Source: Magnetococcus marinus MC-1 (GTDB taxonomy: Bacteria > Pseudomonadota > Magnetococcia > Magnetococcales > Magnetococcaceae). From it: DNA of 64,000 nt. Both the position numbers and the translations under genes were made by a program. Positions 47,514 to 56,230 of the stretch are shown piece after piece (the first letter of the stretch is position 1; every line of letters starts with the position of its first letter). The stretch spans positions 3,997,001 through 4,061,000 of the forward strand of contig NC_008576.1 of NCBI RefSeq assembly GCF_000014865.1, read 5' to 3'. A model generated the notes under the pieces. That model was not told where the DNA came from, did not search any database, and saw only the letters and a list, made by a program, of their open reading frames with translations.

Positions 47514-50500
47514 ATGGGATCAAAAATGATGCAATCCGATCAAATGGGACACGATAAGGATACTGGCTCACAGACGCCCGACCATGCCTTGGGCATTGCG
47601 GGTAGCATGGCCAAATCCTTTATTCACTCGCCCCTCTCCCCACTGTTTCTAATCGCCTGTTTGGCTATGGGCGTGATGGGACTGATCCTCACCCCCCGCC
47701 AGGAGGACCCGCAAATTTCGGTCCCCATGGTGGATATTTTTGTGCAGTACGCGGGGGCCTCCTCTGAGCAGGTGGAGACCTTGGTATCCGATCCGCTGGA
47801 GCGGATCATGAGCGAACTGCATGGGGTTAAACATGTCTACTCGGCCACCATGCGCGGTCAAGCCATGGTCACGGTGGAGTTTGACGTGGGGCAAAACATG
47901 GAGGAGTCCCTGGTCAAGCTGTATGACCGGTTGCAATCCAACATGGATAAAATGCCCCCTGGTGTGCCCCGCCCGCTGGTCAAGCCTCGTGCCGTGGACG
48001 ATGTTCCCATCGTTGCCCTGACCCTGTGGTCCACCAGTGTGGATGATGCCTATTTGCGCATTCTCTCGATGGATGTGTTACAGCAGCTCAATGAGGTTGG
48101 CAATACCAGCCAAGGTGGCGTCATTGGTGGGCGTAGTGAGCAGATCCGGGTAGAGGTCTATCCTGAGCGGCTGACCGGCCACCATATTAGCCTCGATCAG
48201 ATTGCCCAGACCATCAGTTCGGCCAACAGTGAAAAAGAGGTGGGCTCTTCAGAAACAGGTGACACCGGCTATCGGGTGTATACCGGCTCCTTTTTAAAGA
48301 GTGCTGAGGATATTAAGCGGCTGGTGGTGGGTACTCATCAAAATGTGCCTGTCTATATTAGCGATGTGGCGCGTGTCTTTAGTGGCCCCGCCGAGACCAA
48401 CCAACTGGTCAACTATTACACCGGCGCTGCGAAACCCGAAGGGGTTCCTGAAGCGGATGGTGCCTCGGCAGTGACCATCTATGTTGCCAAGAAAAAGGGC
48501 TCCAACGGCGTTTCGGTCGCCAATGGCATTTTAGCGAAGGTCGAAGAGCTGAAAACCACCCTTATTCCAGCTAATGTGCACGTTGCCGTAACCCGTAACT
48601 ATGGTGAAACCGCCAACGAAAAGGTTAATGAGCTGCTGTTTAAGCTGTTTATTGCCACCATGGCGGTGACGGTATTGATCTGGTTTTTCCTGGGTCTGCG
48701 GCCTGCCATTGTGACGTTGATCGTCATTCCGGTGGTGATCTTGATGACGGTGTTTGCCGCTTGGCTGATGGGGTATACCATTGACCGGGTATCGTTGTTT
48801 GCCTTGATTTTCTCCATTGGTATTTTGGTGGATGACGCCATCGTGGTGGTGGAGAACATCTACCGGCGCTGGTTGTTGGATGGCAAAACCGACTCTGACA
48901 TCTCGGTGGATGCGGTGCGTGAGGTGGGTAACCCCACCATTTTGGCGACCTTCACGGTGATCGCGGCGCTGGTGCCCATGGGTGCGGTACGGGGTATGAT
49001 GGGGCCTTATATGGAACCGATTCCTGCACTGGGTTCGGTCGCCATGCTCTTTTCATTATTTGCTGCCTTTGTCTTTACCCCATGGCTAGCGCAGCGTTTA
49101 AAACCCTCCATGACCAATTTGGAGCATCACGCCAAGAAGGAGCATCGCCAAGCGGAGATGATGGAGCGCTTCTATTATTGGCTGATTCCCCAGTTTCTTA
49201 AGAGTCGGGCTAAGGGCTATGGCTTTTTGGCGGGTTTGGTTGTTGTCTTCTTTATCTGCTGCGCCATGTTTTATACCACCCATGTTACGGTTAAAATTCT
49301 GCCCTTGGACAACAAGCCAGAGTTTAACGTGGTGGTGAATATGCCAGAGGGGACAGCCCTGTTTAAAACGGCCAACCTTACCCAGCAATTAGCCAAACAG
49401 ATTCGGGAAAATTTACCTGAAGTTATGGCCCTGCAAACTTATGTTGGCACCGCCTCGCCCTATAACTTTAACGGTTTAGTCCGTCATTACTATCTGCGTC
49501 AGGACTCCTGGCAGGCGGATATTCAGGTGCAGTTGGTCCACAAGTCTAAGCGCAAAAATACCTCCCATGACTTGGCGGTACAGGTGCGCGAACTGCTTAC
49601 CCCTATTGCCCATGCTGCTGGGGGTAAGATTCAGGTGGTCGAAATGCCTCCTGGGCCGCCGGTATTACAGTCGGTGGTAGCGGAAGTAACGGGCCCCACG
49701 GCGGAGATTCGCCGTCAAGTGGCACGAGATCTGGAGCAGATGTTTGAGCGCTCCGACAGCATTGTGGATGTGGATACCTTAATTCAGGACAACAATGAGG
49801 TGTGGCGCTTTGAGGTGGATACCGAAAAGGCGGTACGTCGTGGTATCTCTGTGGACAGCATTAACCGCAATTTGGCCATGGCCATGGGTGGGCATAAGCT
49901 AGGGGATATTAAGCGCGGTTCTATTTTGGAGCCCACCTATATTGTCTTACAGGTACCTTTAGAGGTGCGGGCGCAGATTGCCAACCTTTCCGATTTGCCC
50001 ATTCAATCCAGCGCGGGGCATACCATTCCCTTGGGTGAGTTGGGTCGTTTTATCAAGGCCAATCAAGATCCGGTGATCTACCATAAAGATCTACGCCCTG
50101 TGGAGTTTGTAACTGGGGAAGTGACCGGGCGTTTGGATGCCCCCATCTATGGTATGTTTGATATTGAAGATATGCTTAAGGGCTATACCGCACCGGATGG
50201 CGTGAAGATCGCAGGCACCTATTTAGGCCCCCCCGACACCTATTCCGTCAGCGGTTTTGAGTGGACGGGTGAGTGGACGGTAACCTATGAGACCTTCCGT
50301 GATATGGGGATTGCCTTTGGCGTGGCGCTGCTGTTCATCTACGCGCTGGTGGTGGGGATGTTCAAAAACTTCACCCTGCCTGCCATCATTATGGCCCCCA
50401 TTCCCCTTACTTTGATGGGGATTATACCGGGTCACTGGCTTTTGGACGCCAAATTTACCGCCACCTCCATGATCGGTTTTATCGCTCTGGCAGGTATTAT

Positions 50501-51419
50501 TGTGCGGAACTCCATCCTGCTGGTGGACTTTGCCCAGGAGGAGATTCTCAAGGGCACCTCGGTGCAGGATGCGGTGATTCTTTCGTGTAAAGCGCGGACC
50601 CGTCCCATTGTTATTACCGCGCTGGCCCTGGTCGCTGGCTCTAGCGTCATCTTGAGCGACTATATCTTCCAGGGTATGGCGATCTCTTTGCTGGCGGGCG
50701 CTTTGGTCTCCACGGTCCTTACTTTGGTGGTGATTCCGTTGGGTTGTGTCACGGCGGCCAGTTCGTTCAAACAGCCGGACACCGGTTTGGTGATGACCCA
50801 TTTTGAGCCCTCGCCACTGCCCCATCAGCCTCTGAGCCCCCCCCCTGCCCAGAGTGGGCAGGCCGACGAGGCCCCTGAGCATGTAGCCCCAGTAACCGCC
50901 GCAAAGCCGGAACCTGCGCCTGCGCCACTGGAACCTGCGCCTGAACCACTGGAACCTGCGCCACAGCCAGAAGCAGCACCAGCCGCACGTATTGAAACAC
51001 AAGCCGCTGTTGAGGTTGAGCAACCCCAGGTTACAGAGGCGGTTACGCCGCCCTCCCCGGACAAGGAGGCGTCCCCTGCTGCGGAGACCACCCCGCGCAA
51101 GACGATCAAAGCCAAACGTGCGGTGAGTAAACCTGCGGAGGATACCCCCAAGCCAGCCGCTAAGAAACGTGCAACGGTGATTCGTAAAACGGTGAGTAAG
51201 GCGACCGCCACGGCGTCTGCTGAGCCAACGCTCTCCGAGGCCGCGCCAGTAAGCGATGCGCCCAAGCAGGCCGTTGCTGAAAATCCGGTGGGCACTGCGC
51301 CTCCTGTGGAGCGTGTTATGATTCCTGAACCGGTCATACCGGATGAGGTAGAGACCGACAGCGAAACCACCCGTGGTGGCGGTCGTGGCAAACGCCGCGG
51401 CATCCGCCTGAAAACCTAA
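47514..51419 (+). CDS. RND efflux permease with a long cytoplasmic tail
   Basis: This inner-membrane proton-driven pump of about 1301 residues has the AcrB/MMPL-type two-fold layout: twelve transmembrane helices and two periplasmic loops, with porter strands such as VDIFVQYAGASSEQVETLV early on. The TM4 proton-relay motif is in SIGILVDDAIVVVENI, and the second half has a GIIVRNSILLVDFAQEE helix. The core ends near residue 1095. About 205 residues of Pro/Ala/Glu- and then Lys-rich low-complexity sequence follow, ending in RGGGRGKRRG. Such a tail is not part of a normal RND permease. The exported low-complexity gene at 51433 starts 13 bases after its stop and is probably cotranscribed. The start is uncertain; an ATG at 47526 (GGGA upstream) is possible. 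Confidence 0.92.
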   Translation: MGSKMMQSDQMGHDKDTGSQTPDHALGIAGSMAKSFIHSPLSPLFLIACLAMGVMGLILTPRQEDPQISVPMVDIFVQYAGASSEQVETLVSDPLERIMSELHGVKHVYSATMRGQAMVTVEFDVGQNMEESLVKLYDRLQSNMDKMPPGVPRPLVKPRAVDDVPIVALTLWSTSVDDAYLRILSMDVLQQLNEVGNTSQGGVIGGRSEQIRVEVYPERLTGHHISLDQIAQTISSANSEKEVGSSETGDTGYRVYTGSFLKSAEDIKRLVVGTHQNVPVYISDVARVFSGPAETNQLVNYYTGAAKPEGVPEADGASAVTIYVAKKKGSNGVSVANGILAKVEELKTTLIPANVHVAVTRNYGETANEKVNELLFKLFIATMAVTVLIWFFLGLRPAIVTLIVIPVVILMTVFAAWLMGYTIDRVSLFALIFSIGILVDDAIVVVENIYRRWLLDGKTDSDISVDAVREVGNPTILATFTVIAALVPMGAVRGMMGPYMEPIPALGSVAMLFSLFAAFVFTPWLAQRLKPSMTNLEHHAKKEHRQAEMMERFYYWLIPQFLKSRAKGYGFLAGLVVVFFICCAMFYTTHVTVKILPLDNKPEFNVVVNMPEGTALFKTANLTQQLAKQIRENLPEVMALQTYVGTASPYNFNGLVRHYYLRQDSWQADIQVQLVHKSKRKNTSHDLAVQVRELLTPIAHAAGGKIQVVEMPPGPPVLQSVVAEVTGPTAEIRRQVARDLEQMFERSDSIVDVDTLIQDNNEVWRFEVDTEKAVRRGISVDSINRNLAMAMGGHKLGDIKRGSILEPTYIVLQVPLEVRAQIANLSDLPIQSSAGHTIPLGELGRFIKANQDPVIYHKDLRPVEFVTGEVTGRLDAPIYGMFDIEDMLKGYTAPDGVKIAGTYLGPPDTYSVSGFEWTGEWTVTYETFRDMGIAFGVALLFIYALVVGMFKNFTLPAIIMAPIPLTLMGIIPGHWLLDAKFTATSMIGFIALAGIIVRNSILLVDFAQEEILKGTSVQDAVILSCKARTRPIVITALALVAGSSVILSDYIFQGMAISLLAGALVSTVLTLVVIPLGCVTAASSFKQPDTGLVMTHFEPSPLPHQPLSPPPAQSGQADEAPEHVAPVTAAKPEPAPAPLEPAPEPLEPAPQPEAAPAARIETQAAVEVEQPQVTEAVTPPSPDKEASPAAETTPRKTIKAKRAVSKPAEDTPKPAAKKRATVIRKTVSKATATASAEPTLSEAAPVSDAPKQAVAENPVGTAPPVERVMIPEPVIPDEVETDSETTRGGGRGKRRGIRLKT

Positions 51420-51432
51420 GCAGGAGCCGCCC

Positions 51433-52410
51433 ATGTTGGCCATCGTCAAGGGTTCACCCATGCGCGCAAGCCGGTTGTTACGCCCTACTCTGCTGGGCTT
51501 GGGGATAACCCTTGCCCTGAGCGGCGTGGTCATGGAGGCAAAAGCCATGGATTGGGGTGATTTTAGTGACAATCCATGGGGTTATAGTTGGGGGGGGATG
51601 CCTGGTGGGTTTGGCGGCATGCCCGGCGGGTTTAACATGAAAAAAATGCCCATGGATGGCATGTGGGGGGAGTTCAACCCGGCGGAGGTCTTTGATAAAG
51701 ATCGTGACCGTCGTGATGAAAAAGAGGGTTGGCAGAAGCGCTTTAGCCCGGACCGTTGGTTTGGTTCTGACCGGGATAGAGAGGAGCGGGGTAGCACGCG
51801 GGAGCGTCGCTATGATCCCTATTATGATCGTTATTCTCGGGCCTATGATGGGGACCCCTCAATGCCCCGCCGCGATGGCTATGGAACAGACGGTTATGAT
51901 GATCGTTATCGGGAACCCCCTGCCCGCTGGGATGAACGCAACCGCTACGATCACCCACAGGAGAGCGGCGGGTATCAACCCAGCCCAGAGCCACCCCGTT
52001 ATGGGGTCTACCCCAACCGTGCTCCGGCTGAGCCAAGGGGGGGACGTTATGAGGGGGGCTATCGTGATCAACCTTATGGGGGTTCCTCTCATGGGGGGGA
52101 CTATGGCAGCGGCTACAGCCAACCTTATGACACCTACCGTGGCGCACCGGGGGGCTATGGTTCGAGCAGCTCTTCTAGCCATAACAACCGCTATGACAAC
52201 TATGGCGGTTTTTCCAACGATGCCAACCGTGGTTATGATGGACGCGATTTCAATGGATCACGTCCTCACTACGGCGACTCTGGTGGTTATGTGCCCAGTC
52301 CCACCCCAGAGCTCCCTGGTGTGTGGCCAGACGGCAGCGGTCGTGCAAACCGCAATGGCGGGTCGTGGAACGGCCCACCTTCCGGCTCCCCCTACACCGG
52401 TGAGCGCTAG
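51433..52410 (+). CDS. Exported Gly/Tyr/Arg/Asp-rich low-complexity protein
   Basis: The 325-residue protein has a signal peptide (residues about 1-36, ending A-K-A). A Gly/Trp/Pro/Met-rich section follows (DNPWGYSWGGMPGGFGGMPG), then a long region dominated by R, D, Y, G, S and P, with repeated DRYRE/DGYG/YGSG-type motifs. I recognise no enzyme fold. The opening WGDFSDNPWGY resembles the composition of sulfur-globule-type proteins encoded at 55272-56129. It lies directly after the RND permease with a 13-base gap and a good GGAG box. A surface or periplasmic structural role is inferred from composition and export signal. Confidence 0.75.
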   Translation: MLAIVKGSPMRASRLLRPTLLGLGITLALSGVVMEAKAMDWGDFSDNPWGYSWGGMPGGFGGMPGGFNMKKMPMDGMWGEFNPAEVFDKDRDRRDEKEGWQKRFSPDRWFGSDRDREERGSTRERRYDPYYDRYSRAYDGDPSMPRRDGYGTDGYDDRYREPPARWDERNRYDHPQESGGYQPSPEPPRYGVYPNRAPAEPRGGRYEGGYRDQPYGGSSHGGDYGSGYSQPYDTYRGAPGGYGSSSSSSHNNRYDNYGGFSNDANRGYDGRDFNGSRPHYGDSGGYVPSPTPELPGVWPDGSGRANRNGGSWNGPPSGSPYTGER

Positions 52411-52552
52411 GGTTGCACCTTTTTGCTAGGTAGCCTATGTAACGGATATAGTGTTGTGCGTTTGGCGAACCTTAGGGGGGGAAACAGCGCATGCGGCGGC
52501 AGATCCACAAGGCATAGATACGCATCGCGGGTCAGCCACAAGGAGGATCGTC

Positions 52553-53302
52553 ATGAGGACCGTTTTCAGCCATTTTCGCCTCACTTTTATCGCGGCAGGT
52601 GTTCTCTTTACCCAACCCCTGTGGGCACAGAATAGTAACTGGAACCAAGTCCCCCGCGAGGCTTATGATACCCCAGCTCCCAATGGTTATGGCAATACCT
52701 ACCGCCCATCTTGGCCGCAAAGCAGTTGGGGACAACCGTACGAGACGGCACCCTATGACAATGGCGGTTATGGACGCGGTTATTATGAGCATCGTACCCT
52801 ACCACGCTACCAAAACCGCCGCCCCTGGGGTGAAGTCCCTTTTACCGACCATGCCCCCTCTGCGGAACGTGACGAGCGTTATGGTTATGGCCGAGAGGGT
52901 TATGGGGAACGTTCAGGTTATGGCCGAGAGGGTTATGGGGAGCGTTCAGGTTATGGCCGAGAGGGTTATGGGGAACGTTCAGGTTATGGCCGAGAGGGTT
53001 ATGGGGAGCGTTCAGGTTATGGCCGAGAGGGTTATGGGGAACGTTCAGGTTATGGTCGTGACAGCTATGCACCCCGCTATCGGGATGGCTACCGGATAGG
53101 GGACCGTCACACCCGCCGCTATGGGGATTATCCCGCAGATTCGGGTTGGGGAGAGCGTAGCAGCAACCCTTGGTCCCGTGAATTTAATGCGTTTGGTGGC
53201 CGCGAGGCACCCTTTTCCCCTTGGAGTTTAGATCCGTTTAGTAGCTTTGACCGTTTTTATGATCCCTGGGCCACACCCAATGTTGAAGGCCGCTTTCGAT
53301 AG
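52553..53302 (+). CDS. Exported Tyr/Gly/Arg-rich repeat protein
   Basis: The protein of 249 residues has a signal peptide ending W-A-Q (about 23-25) behind a strong AGGAGG at the 52553 ATG. Most of the mature protein is low-complexity Y/G/R/P/N sequence. The central part has five copies of GYGREGYGERS, an 11-residue repeat encoded by five 33-bp direct repeats at 52883-53047. The C-terminus (FDRFYDPWATPN) is less repetitive. No fold is recognised. It continues the gene series started by the RND permease, with gaps of 142 and 22 bases to its neighbours. It is probably a structural envelope protein. Confidence 0.75.
   Translation: MRTVFSHFRLTFIAAGVLFTQPLWAQNSNWNQVPREAYDTPAPNGYGNTYRPSWPQSSWGQPYETAPYDNGGYGRGYYEHRTLPRYQNRRPWGEVPFTDHAPSAERDERYGYGREGYGERSGYGREGYGERSGYGREGYGERSGYGREGYGERSGYGREGYGERSGYGRDSYAPRYRDGYRIGDRHTRRYGDYPADSGWGERSSNPWSREFNAFGGREAPFSPWSLDPFSSFDRFYDPWATPNVEGRFR
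52883..53047 (+). repeat. Five 33-bp in-frame tandem repeats
   Basis: The unit GGTTATGGCCGAGAGGGTTA-(13 more bases) is repeated at 52883, 52916, 52949, 52982 and 53015, each 33 bp. Copies alternate between GAACGT and GAGCGT at the same codon pair, both Glu-Arg. So the array was probably enlarged as 66-bp double units. A diverged sixth unit begins at 53048. Confidence 0.95.
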
Positions 53303-53324
53303 ATAAGCGGTGGTGAGATACGCC

Positions 53325-53942
53325 ATGCCCTTTCTACGTTGCTTGAGACGCGCTATGTGGCTGGCCCTATTGGGTTTGGCACCGCTGAGCTCGCTTTATG
53401 CGCAACAGCCCCCTTATCTTCCAGCTTTTCCCTTTCAAGCTCAAGTGCTACGCACCCAGCCGGGCCATCAAGAGGTTGATCAAGGGCGCATGCTCTATGG
53501 TAAGCTAGGGCTGCGTACCGAAGCGGTTAGCGAAGGAGAACCTGTGGTGTTGATCATTCGCACAGACAAGCAGAAGAGTTGGCTGCTTTTTCCAAAAACA
53601 AAACGCTATCTTGAACAGCCCGCTATGCCAGATTTGCGCCCCCCGCTGCCCTATGAAAAAAACTCACTCTGTCAACAAACCCAGCAGTTCCGGTGTACAG
53701 CCCAACGCGATGAACTGGTCTCTGGGCGGGTCACCAAACGTTGGAAAGTGGAACACAATCGTAACAATCAAATCGAAAATTATGCGGTTTTTTGGATAGA
53801 TGAGGCGTTAAAATTGCCCATCCGCGAGCGCTACGCCGATGGAACAACCGTCACCATGCAGCAGATAATCTTACAGGAACCCACAGCAGATTTATTTGAA
53901 ATTCCTGGAGATTTTGAAAAGTATGAACCACCTCCAAAATAA
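53325..53942 (+). CDS. Exported protein of unknown function, LolA/DUF4412-like shape
   Basis: The 205-residue protein has a signal peptide ending Y-A-Q. It then shows a beta-rich pattern: MLYGKLGLRTEAV, VVLIIRTDKQKSWLLFPKTK, a region with two Cys (SLCQQTQQFRC), and a late TTVTMQQIILQEPTADLFEIPG. This strand order and the DLFEIP ending recall LolA-like or DUF4412 periplasmic proteins that bind lipid or outer-membrane substrates. It lies between two repeat proteins and starts 22 bases after the preceding gene, so it belongs to the same cluster. GTG at 53310 is an alternative start. Confidence 0.6.
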   Translation: MPFLRCLRRAMWLALLGLAPLSSLYAQQPPYLPAFPFQAQVLRTQPGHQEVDQGRMLYGKLGLRTEAVSEGEPVVLIIRTDKQKSWLLFPKTKRYLEQPAMPDLRPPLPYEKNSLCQQTQQFRCTAQRDELVSGRVTKRWKVEHNRNNQIENYAVFWIDEALKLPIRERYADGTTVTMQQIILQEPTADLFEIPGDFEKYEPPPK

Positions 53943-54123
53943 ACGCAACTGGGCTGACGATGAAAAAAATATGGATCAAAATTTTTTGTTTGTGTTTTTC
54001 GGTAGAGTCCGTATATTAGAAAACCATGATATTTGATTTGTGACCAACTCTCAGTGACTTGTTTCACACGTGTCACATCTACAAAAATCATGGCTGCCCG
54101 TGGGGAGAGCCTTTGGAGTGACG

Positions 54124-54960
54124 ATGGTAAACCGACCTTTTCGATCATGGTTAGTAAAACTTTGTGCGCCTCGGGTTTTACGAACGCCGCTTTCGGAATT
54201 ACGGTCCCTGCCGCGCTCTTTACTTGGACCGTGGATAACCACCGTTGGGTTGGGTATCGGGCTATTTCTCAGCCCCATGGTTTACGCCCAACAGCAGGCG
54301 TTTGGCGCGGGCTATCTTGGGCAGCAATTTGGCCAGTTTATGCGCGGCTTTACGCGGGAGATGGGCCAGCCGGACACGCCCCCCCGTAGCAGCCCCGTAC
54401 CGCGCCGTGAACAAGATTATGGGGAACCCAGCCGGGGTTATGGGGAACCCAGCCGGGGTTATGGGGAACCCAGCCGGGGTTATGGGGAACCCCCTTATGC
54501 AGAACCTAGATCGCGGAGACGTGAGCCCTATAGCCAGCGTGATGGCTACCCGCAGCGAGGGGCCGTTGAGAACCTTGCGCCTAGGCTTCCGCAAAAAAAA
54601 CGGCCACAGTGGCGCTACGATCCCTGGGGCGTGACCCACTACGGACCACCGCCGCCAGAGTCGGATATCTGGTTCCCGTGGCCCCCCAATGGTGGCATCC
54701 CCGGTATGCATGGGGATTGGTACGCGCCGGAGCAGGGAGCGTTGCACGGCTCAAATCCGGAATGGAGTGACCCTTATGGTCGCTGGAGCCCCGATAGCAT
54801 TGCCCCACCCGATGCATCAGAGCGTTGGCTAGGGCGCAGGGATGATACCGAGTGGATGGATAGGCAAGACCGTTGGTCAGAACCCGGTCAGGGTTGGCCG
54901 AACGCTTTTCAGCCATGGCAAGATGGGTGGGATGGTGGTTTATGGCATCCCTGGAGATGA
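54124..54960 (+). CDS. Exported Tyr/Arg/Pro-rich repeat protein
   Basis: The protein of 278 residues begins at 54124 with GGAG five bases upstream. A long basic N-region is followed by the hydrophobic signal core WITTVGLGIGLFLSPMV and A-Q-Q. Three exact GYGEPSR repeats are encoded by 21-bp direct repeats at 54418-54480. The rest is P/W/R/D/Y-rich (RWSPDSIAPPDASERWLG). No fold is recognised. Composition, export signal and repeats match the proteins at 51433 and 52553, so the three look like members of one structural series. Confidence 0.7.
   Translation: MVNRPFRSWLVKLCAPRVLRTPLSELRSLPRSLLGPWITTVGLGIGLFLSPMVYAQQQAFGAGYLGQQFGQFMRGFTREMGQPDTPPRSSPVPRREQDYGEPSRGYGEPSRGYGEPSRGYGEPPYAEPRSRRREPYSQRDGYPQRGAVENLAPRLPQKKRPQWRYDPWGVTHYGPPPPESDIWFPWPPNGGIPGMHGDWYAPEQGALHGSNPEWSDPYGRWSPDSIAPPDASERWLGRRDDTEWMDRQDRWSEPGQGWPNAFQPWQDGWDGGLWHPWR
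54418..54480 (+). repeat. Three 21-bp in-frame tandem repeats
   Basis: TATGGGGAACCCAGCCGGGG plus T is repeated at 54418, 54439 and 54460, 21 bp each, and partly at 54481. It encodes YGEPSRG in the exported protein. Confidence 0.95.
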
Positions 54961-55271
54961 TTCCCCCCGCCATAGCGCCACACTGTGGCGCGCATGGCCA
55001 AGGGGAGTAACCTCTGTTTTAGAATGCGTTTTACCTGCAACCGTTTCGTAACAAACCTTTGTTTTTTTACAGGTAAGGAACAGATCTGTAGGTTTGGTAA
55101 CCAAATCGTAAAAAGGGTAAAAGATCATTTTTTGTCATGAAATCGTCATAAAAATGATCCACAATGAAACTGCCGGTACAACCGGGGCAAAAGCGGCTCA
55201 CTCACCTGCACCTGGGGGGGAGAATAAAGAGCCCCTTAGAAATCGAAACTGTAGGTGCGAGGAGATTAACC
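54961..55271. other. Intergenic region before the sulfur-globule-like genes
   Basis: A palindrome GCGCCACA-C-TGTGGCGC lies just after the stop of the upstream gene and may end that transcript, though no U-tract follows. The rest, A+T-rich near 55040-55150, probably holds the promoter of the two sulfur-globule-like genes. No gene is seen. Confidence 0.45.
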
Positions 55272-55658
55272 ATGAAGAAGACAGCACGCATTTTAATGCT
55301 TGCCGCACTACTTGGAACCGCTGGTGTGATGGCTTCTTCCGAAGCCGCTGCATGGTGGGGTGGTCCCGGTGGTTGGGGTGGTCCCGGTGGTTGGGGTAAT
55401 AACGGCTGGGGTAATAACGGTTGGGGTAATGGCAATGGCTGGGGTAACGGTTGGGGTGATGGCCGTTTTAACCTGACCATTAGTGGTGATATCTCTACTC
55501 TGGTGGATGGCTGGGGCAACGGCAATGGCTGGGGCAACGGCTATAATGCACCTTGGAATAGTTGGGGCGGTCCTGGTTGGGGCGGTCCTGGTTGGGGAGG
55601 CAATCCCTGGGGGGGGCCCGGTATGGGCGCACCATGGGGCGTCGCTCCTGGTTGGTAA
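55272..55658 (+). CDS. Sulfur-globule-like exported Gly/Trp/Asn-rich protein 1
   Basis: The protein of 128 residues has a signal peptide (MKKTARILMLAALLGTAG...EAAA). The mature sequence is almost only W, G, N and P (WWGGPGGWGGPGGWGNNGW...), interrupted by one ordered patch RFNLTISGDISTLVDG. This closely resembles the sulfur globule envelope proteins of purple sulfur bacteria (SgpA/B/C), which coat intracellularly visible but periplasmic sulfur deposits. The start at 55272 has GAGGAG upstream. The paralogue at 55752 follows after 93 bases. Function is inferred from composition and architecture only. Confidence 0.75.
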   Translation: MKKTARILMLAALLGTAGVMASSEAAAWWGGPGGWGGPGGWGNNGWGNNGWGNGNGWGNGWGDGRFNLTISGDISTLVDGWGNGNGWGNGYNAPWNSWGGPGWGGPGWGGNPWGGPGMGAPWGVAPGW

Positions 55659-55751
55659 GGGGATCCTCTTTACTAACTGTGTTTGTAGAACGTTATGGAC
55701 GTTCTGACCATTAAGTAAGCACACACACTTTGACCTTTTAGGAGTTGTACG

Positions 55752-56129
55752 ATGAAAAAGCTGAGCATTATCGCTATTGCTGCCCTGATGGGCGGTGCTG
55801 TTATGGTTTCTGCTTCCCAGGCTGATGCTTGGTGGGGTGGCAATCCCTGGAACAACGGCTGGGGCAATAACGGCTGGAACAACAATGGCTGGGGTAACGG
55901 TGCTGGTAACGGTTCTGGTTCCGGCAACTTTGGCTTCAACATGTCTGGCAACGCCACCGGCAACTCCAACATGTACAATGGCTACAACGGTTATAACGGC
56001 TGGAACGGCTACAATGGCTATGCGCCTTATGGCTATGCGCCTTATGGTTATGCAGCTCCTTATGGTGCGCCTGTCGCCCCTTGGGGTGTGGCTCCTAAGG
56101 CCCCTGCCGCTCCCGAAGCTGCTAAGTAA
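55752..56129 (+). CDS. Sulfur-globule-like exported Gly/Asn/Tyr-rich protein 2
   Basis: The 125-residue protein has a signal peptide ending A-D-A. Mature sequence WWGGNPWNNGWGNNGW begins it, then FGFNMSGNATGN and a Y/N/G repeat region (YNGYNGYNGWNGYNGYAPYG). It is a paralogue of the preceding protein: signal peptide, AWWGG opening and tail APWGVAP are shared. Two different-sized Sgp-type proteins coating globules together is usual in organisms that store sulfur in the periplasm. GGAG lies 7 bases before the ATG. Terminator at 56209-56230. Confidence 0.78.
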   Translation: MKKLSIIAIAALMGGAVMVSASQADAWWGGNPWNNGWGNNGWNNNGWGNGAGNGSGSGNFGFNMSGNATGNSNMYNGYNGYNGWNGYNGYAPYGYAPYGYAAPYGAPVAPWGVAPKAPAAPEAAK

Positions 56130-56208
56130 TTTTGTGAGGGATACCCCGCAAGGGTAACGTGTTAAAGGCTTGGCTGGGCCTTGTGCCCAGCCACCTTTAC
56201 ATGATGAG

Positions 56209-56230
56209 GGGTGGCTCTGCCACCCTTTTT
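56209..56230 (+). terminator. Intrinsic terminator after the sulfur-globule-like genes
   Basis: A 7-bp perfect stem GGGTGGC/GCCACCC (56209-56215 with 56219-56225) has a 3-base loop followed by five T. A further 8-bp stem (56172-56179 with 56185-56192) lies just before it. Confidence 0.88.

Noticed and set aside
50223-51572. Leftward open frame of 449 codons over the RND permease end
   Set aside because: It lies antisense to a permease with clear motifs. Its Arg/Gly/His-rich product is what the reverse strand of G+C-rich coding DNA gives, and there is no start signal.
51656-52429. Rightward frame of 257 codons in another phase of the first repeat protein
   Set aside because: The main frame has a signal peptide and a good ribosome binding site. 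The second frame is a Met/Val/Thr-rich shadow of the repetitive DNA.
52883-53047. CRISPR array
   Set aside because: The 33-bp units are contiguous, without spacers, and lie in frame inside a coding gene.
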